This document shows, in pieces, positions 4,920-7,354 of a stretch of 7,354 bases of DNA (positions are counted from its first letter, which is position 1; every line of letters starts with the position of its first letter). Under the pieces are notes generated by a model. It saw nothing but the letters and a program-made list of their open reading frames with translations. It did no database searches and was not told the origin of the DNA. The stretch comes from DALYDK01 sp964415715. GTDB lineage: Bacteria > Patescibacteriota > Saccharimonadia > Saccharimonadales > CAIOMD01. The stretch is from NCBI GenBank assembly GCA_964415715.1, contig CAYQBK010000074.1:1-7354 (forward strand), given 5' to 3'. A program made the position numbers and the translations under genes.

Positions 4920-4925
4920 TACAAT
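4920..4925 (+). promoter_or_regulatory. Possible -10 box for a near-leaderless dnaG transcript
   Basis: TACAAT (5 of 6) lies 8 nt before the dnaG ATG. No well-spaced -35 goes with it. An alternative is TTGAAA (4889-4894) with TATAAA (4910-4915), but the 15-nt spacing is short. dnaG has no SD, so a leaderless or near-leaderless mRNA is plausible. Confidence 0.35.
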
Positions 4926-4933
4926 TAAGTCAT

Positions 4934-6688
4934 ATGGATGCTGTTGAGGAAATAAAGTCACGATTATCAGTGGAAGATGTTATCAGTGATTATGTTGAGC
5001 TGAAACGTTCTGGGAGAAATTACAAGGCCATGTCGCCGTTTAGCAACGAACGAACACCTAGTTTTATGGTTAGCCCTGAAAAACAGATATGGCATGATTT
5101 TAGCAGTGGCAAAGGTGGAAATATTTTTAGCTTTGTTATGGATATGGAAGGGGTAGATTTTAAGGGCGCACTGGAAATATTAGCTCGCAAGGCTGGGGTG
5201 GATCTGGCGGAATATCGAAAAAATGACGGTGGATATAAAAAAAAGAAAGACAAGGTGCTAGAAGCGCTAGAGCTAGCCACTAAATACTATCAGCAAACAC
5301 TGTTAAAAAATGAAAATGCACTGGATTATGTAACCAAAAAACGGTTATTTAACAAACAAACAGTAAGTAATTTTCGGATAGGTTATTCACCAAATGGTGG
5401 CAAAGCGCTTGCAGAATTTCTGCAAAAACGGGGTGTTGAGCCAGATATTATCAAAGCATCGGGCTTAAGCTCGAAAAATTATCGGGGGCTGTCTGATATG
5501 TTCCGGGGGAGGATAATGATACCACTAACAGATGCTCAGGGGTTGCCGATAGGATTTACAGCTCGACTGCTAGAAAATGATGACAATGCTCCAAAATACA
5601 TAAACACTCCCCAGACTATTGTTTATGATAAAAGTCGCCATGTTTTTGGACTAAATTTAGCCAAAGATGCTATTCGGCGGGCGGGGTTTGTGGTGATTGT
5701 AGAGGGTAACTTAGACGTTATTGCTAGTCACCAGTCTGGCGTTAAAAATGTTGTGGCTACTGCTGGTACAGCATTAACCAAAGATCAGTTAAAAATATTG
5801 CAGAGGTTTGCGACTGATGTTCGATTGTGTTTTGACCAGGACAAGGCTGGCATAGCCGCTGCTGAGCGGGCTATAACTGTTGCGCAAGGAGTTGGAATTC
5901 AATTATCGATTATTGATATCCCCGAGGGCAAAGACCCGGATGAGTTGATAAAAATTGACCCAAAACTGTGGGAACAGGCTATTGTTAGCCAGAAATATGC
6001 GGTTGATTGGCTAATAGATAGATACAGTGTTCAGTATGATCTAAGCACAGCAAATGGCAAGCGACAGTTTACAGATGTTATTTTGGGAGTAGTGGCAAAT
6101 TTGCAGGACAGTGTTGAGCAGGATCACTATTTGTCACGGTTGGCTAAGCAAATAGATGTGAGCGATGAAGCAATGCGATCTAAGTTCAATATGCAAAAAG
6201 TCGATGAACCAACCTACAGGAAAAGTAAAATTGACAACATAGAAAAAGTTGATGTTGATCAGCAGATGTTTGAAGATCAGATATTGTGTTTGCTAGTTGC
6301 CTACCCGATAACCCGTCGTTTACTAGAGACAGATGCGCGCAGGCTGGTGTTTCATAGCCCAGAAAGACAGCGAGTATATGAATATTTGGAAATAAATAAT
6401 CAAGCAACCTTTACTGAAGATACGCCAGAAGATTTGAAAGATGTCGATGACTATGTCAAAATACTAGTATTCAAAGCTGAAGAACTCTATGCTAAGTTTG
6501 ATGCCAATGAGCGACTTAGGGAGTTGCGTGATTTAATTTCAAAATTAACCAAAAATAATCAAACCGAAAAAAAACTACTATTAACCGAGCAGATAAAACA
6601 AGCCGAACAATCTGGTGACGAGAGTAAAGTTGCCGAGCTACTAGGTGAGTATAATGATCTGATAAAGAAAGCAGAATATCATATATGA
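4934..6688 (+). CDS. dnaG: DNA primase with a zinc-ligand-free N-terminal domain
   Basis: Makes the RNA primers for leading- and lagging-strand replication at the fork, working with the DnaB helicase. 584 residues, normal for DnaG. The N-terminal CHC2-type fold is recognisable (YVELKRSGRNYKAMSPFSN at 20-38, ERTPSF at 39-44, WHDFSSGKGGNIFSF at 53-67), but all four zinc ligands of E. coli (Cys40, His43, Cys61, Cys64) are replaced by Ser34, Ser37, Asp55 and Ser58. The catalytic core is intact: FRGRIMIPLTD (190-200), TOPRIM Glu257 in VEGNLDV, the DxD pair Asp301 and Asp303 in FDQDKAG, and GKDPDELI (332-339). Residues 440-584 form the helical DnaB-interacting region. The ATG at 4934 is chosen because the DAVEEIKSRL start aligns with other primases; TTG (4865) and ATG (4877) upstream would add an unrelated tail. 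rpoD follows with an ATGA overlap. Confidence 0.95.
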   Translation: MDAVEEIKSRLSVEDVISDYVELKRSGRNYKAMSPFSNERTPSFMVSPEKQIWHDFSSGKGGNIFSFVMDMEGVDFKGALEILARKAGVDLAEYRKNDGGYKKKKDKVLEALELATKYYQQTLLKNENALDYVTKKRLFNKQTVSNFRIGYSPNGGKALAEFLQKRGVEPDIIKASGLSSKNYRGLSDMFRGRIMIPLTDAQGLPIGFTARLLENDDNAPKYINTPQTIVYDKSRHVFGLNLAKDAIRRAGFVVIVEGNLDVIASHQSGVKNVVATAGTALTKDQLKILQRFATDVRLCFDQDKAGIAAAERAITVAQGVGIQLSIIDIPEGKDPDELIKIDPKLWEQAIVSQKYAVDWLIDRYSVQYDLSTANGKRQFTDVILGVVANLQDSVEQDHYLSRLAKQIDVSDEAMRSKFNMQKVDEPTYRKSKIDNIEKVDVDQQMFEDQILCLLVAYPITRRLLETDARRLVFHSPERQRVYEYLEINNQATFTEDTPEDLKDVDDYVKILVFKAEELYAKFDANERLRELRDLISKLTKNNQTEKKLLLTEQIKQAEQSGDESKVAELLGEYNDLIKKAEYHI

Positions 6689-7354
6689 CAGATGAACAGG
6701 CAGCAGATTTGCAAGCCAACAAGGCAAAATTAATAGAAACCGCCAAAAAAGATGGCAAAATACATCAACGAGAGATATTTAAAGCTATTGCTGATACCCC
6801 TGAAAATCTAGATATTTTGGAGTCTTTATATACCGAGTTGGCCGAAGCTAATATCGAGATATCGCCAATCGAAGAGCCGACTGTGGCTGATTTTTCTGCC
6901 GAGTGGGTTGAAGATGAAGAAGAAGATGTTGTTCCAATAGTTCCGGTCTATTTAGATGACATATCAGATGACTCGGTTCGATTATATTTGCGTGAAATTG
7001 GTAAAATACCACTATTGACATCTGAAGAAGAGCTGGAACTTGCCCACAGGGTTGTTGCAGGCGAGAAAAAGGCCAAGGATAAAATGGCCGAAGCTAATAT
7101 GCGACTTGTTGTATCTATAGCCAAAAGATATGTTGGGCGTGGGTTAGACCTGCTTGACCTGATACAAGAGGGAAATACGGGGTTGCTTCGAGCTGTGGCA
7201 AAGTTCGACCCGGACAAGGGTTTTAAGTTTAGCACCTATGCTACCTGGTGGATACGTCAGGCTATCACACGGGCCATAGCTGATCAGGCCAGAACAATTC
7301 GCATACCCGTGCATATGGTTGAAACTATAAACAAATTGCTCAGAACTCAGCGTC
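6685..7354 (+). CDS. rpoD: Primary (housekeeping) RNA polymerase sigma factor, N-terminal part (truncated by the window edge)
   Basis: Directs RNA polymerase to most promoters. The first 223 codons are present and the frame runs off the right edge. Region 1.1 is recognisable at about residues 8-66 (KLIETAKKDGKIHQREIF from 15), followed by the acidic patch EDEEED (76-81). Region 1.2 is at about 94-125 (DDSVRLYLREIGKIPLLTS from 95), and regions 2.1-2.4 at about 136-207. The -10 reading residues of E. coli sigma-70 are all present (Tyr185, Trp188, Trp189, Gln192 and Thr195 in the YATWWIRQAITRAIADQ helix). The RIPVHM segment opens region 3. A region 1.1 marks it as the primary sigma and not an alternative one. 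The ATG overlaps the dnaG TGA as ATGA, so the two are translationally coupled, the usual dnaG-rpoD pairing without rpsU in view. Confidence 0.95.
   Translation, partial: MTDEQAADLQANKAKLIETAKKDGKIHQREIFKAIADTPENLDILESLYTELAEANIEISPIEEPTVADFSAEWVEDEEEDVVPIVPVYLDDISDDSVRLYLREIGKIPLLTSEEELELAHRVVAGEKKAKDKMAEANMRLVVSIAKRYVGRGLDLLDLIQEGNTGLLRAVAKFDPDKGFKFSTYATWWIRQAITRAIADQARTIRIPVHMVETINKLLRTQR

Noticed and set aside
4865..4933. Upstream TTG/ATG starts adding up to 23 residues to DnaG
   Set aside because: The extra residues have no family match, and the added segment covers promoter-like sequence; primases begin close to the EEIKSRL helix.
2076..6688. Alternative genetic code with UGA as glycine
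   Set aside because: TGA ends orn and dnaG exactly at family length, and the dnaG TGA overlaps the rpoD start as ATGA.
6948..7235. 95-codon minus-strand ORF opposite rpoD
   Set aside because: It is antisense to clearly conserved sigma region 1.2 and 2 codons, with no SD or homology.

Overview
The window looks like a slice of a small, AT-leaning bacterial chromosome, most likely from the Patescibacteria/CPR and probably Candidatus Saccharibacteria (TM7). That placement is an inference. It rests on the DnaG N-terminus, in which every zinc ligand is replaced, on tightly packed short genes, on several starts without a Shine-Dalgarno but with a TATAAT-like box 6 to 9 nt upstream, and on an N-terminus of the form MQPNQNPYEF on a small membrane protein. 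TGA ends orn and dnaG at the expected family lengths, so the genetic code is standard and not the UGA=Gly code of Gracilibacteria and Absconditabacteria.

Layout, left to right. Positions 1-647 are the 3' end of argS (arginyl-tRNA synthetase). A gap of about 210 bases follows. It holds an extended -10 promoter, an 11-codon leader ORF and an intrinsic terminator, and looks like a complete transcription attenuator for the next gene. pyrB (857-2059, aspartate carbamoyltransferase) has all catalytic residues plus about 75 extra residues near the 240s loop. orn (2076-2633, oligoribonuclease) and a YjbR/MmcQ-like gene (2667-3017) follow on the same strand.

Positions 3018-4197 form a block of unrecognised genes behind a near-consensus promoter (TTGACA-17-TATTAT). 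It contains a 95-aa acidic protein with a G8 tract at codons 8-10, a possible 42-aa ORF that ends in a TAATG overlap, and a 227-aa protein with an acidic, Trp/Gly-rich N-terminal half carrying WDTG repeats and a basic C-terminal half. On the opposite strand, ending only 2 nt away, lies a 201-aa single-pass membrane protein (4200-4805). It is divergent from dnaG, and the 128-nt divergent gap contains promoter-like boxes and an imperfect palindrome.

Positions 4934-7354 hold dnaG (primase) and the first 223 codons of rpoD (primary sigma factor), overlapping by ATGA, as in a reduced macromolecular-synthesis operon. The sigma region 2.4 residues that read the -10 element are conserved, which supports reading TATAAT-type boxes as promoters here.

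The most interesting points are the leader-peptide attenuator before a lone pyrB, the zinc-ligand-free DnaG, the insertion in PyrB, and the uncharacterised 3091-4197 cluster. No rRNA, tRNA, CRISPR array or insertion sequence was seen.
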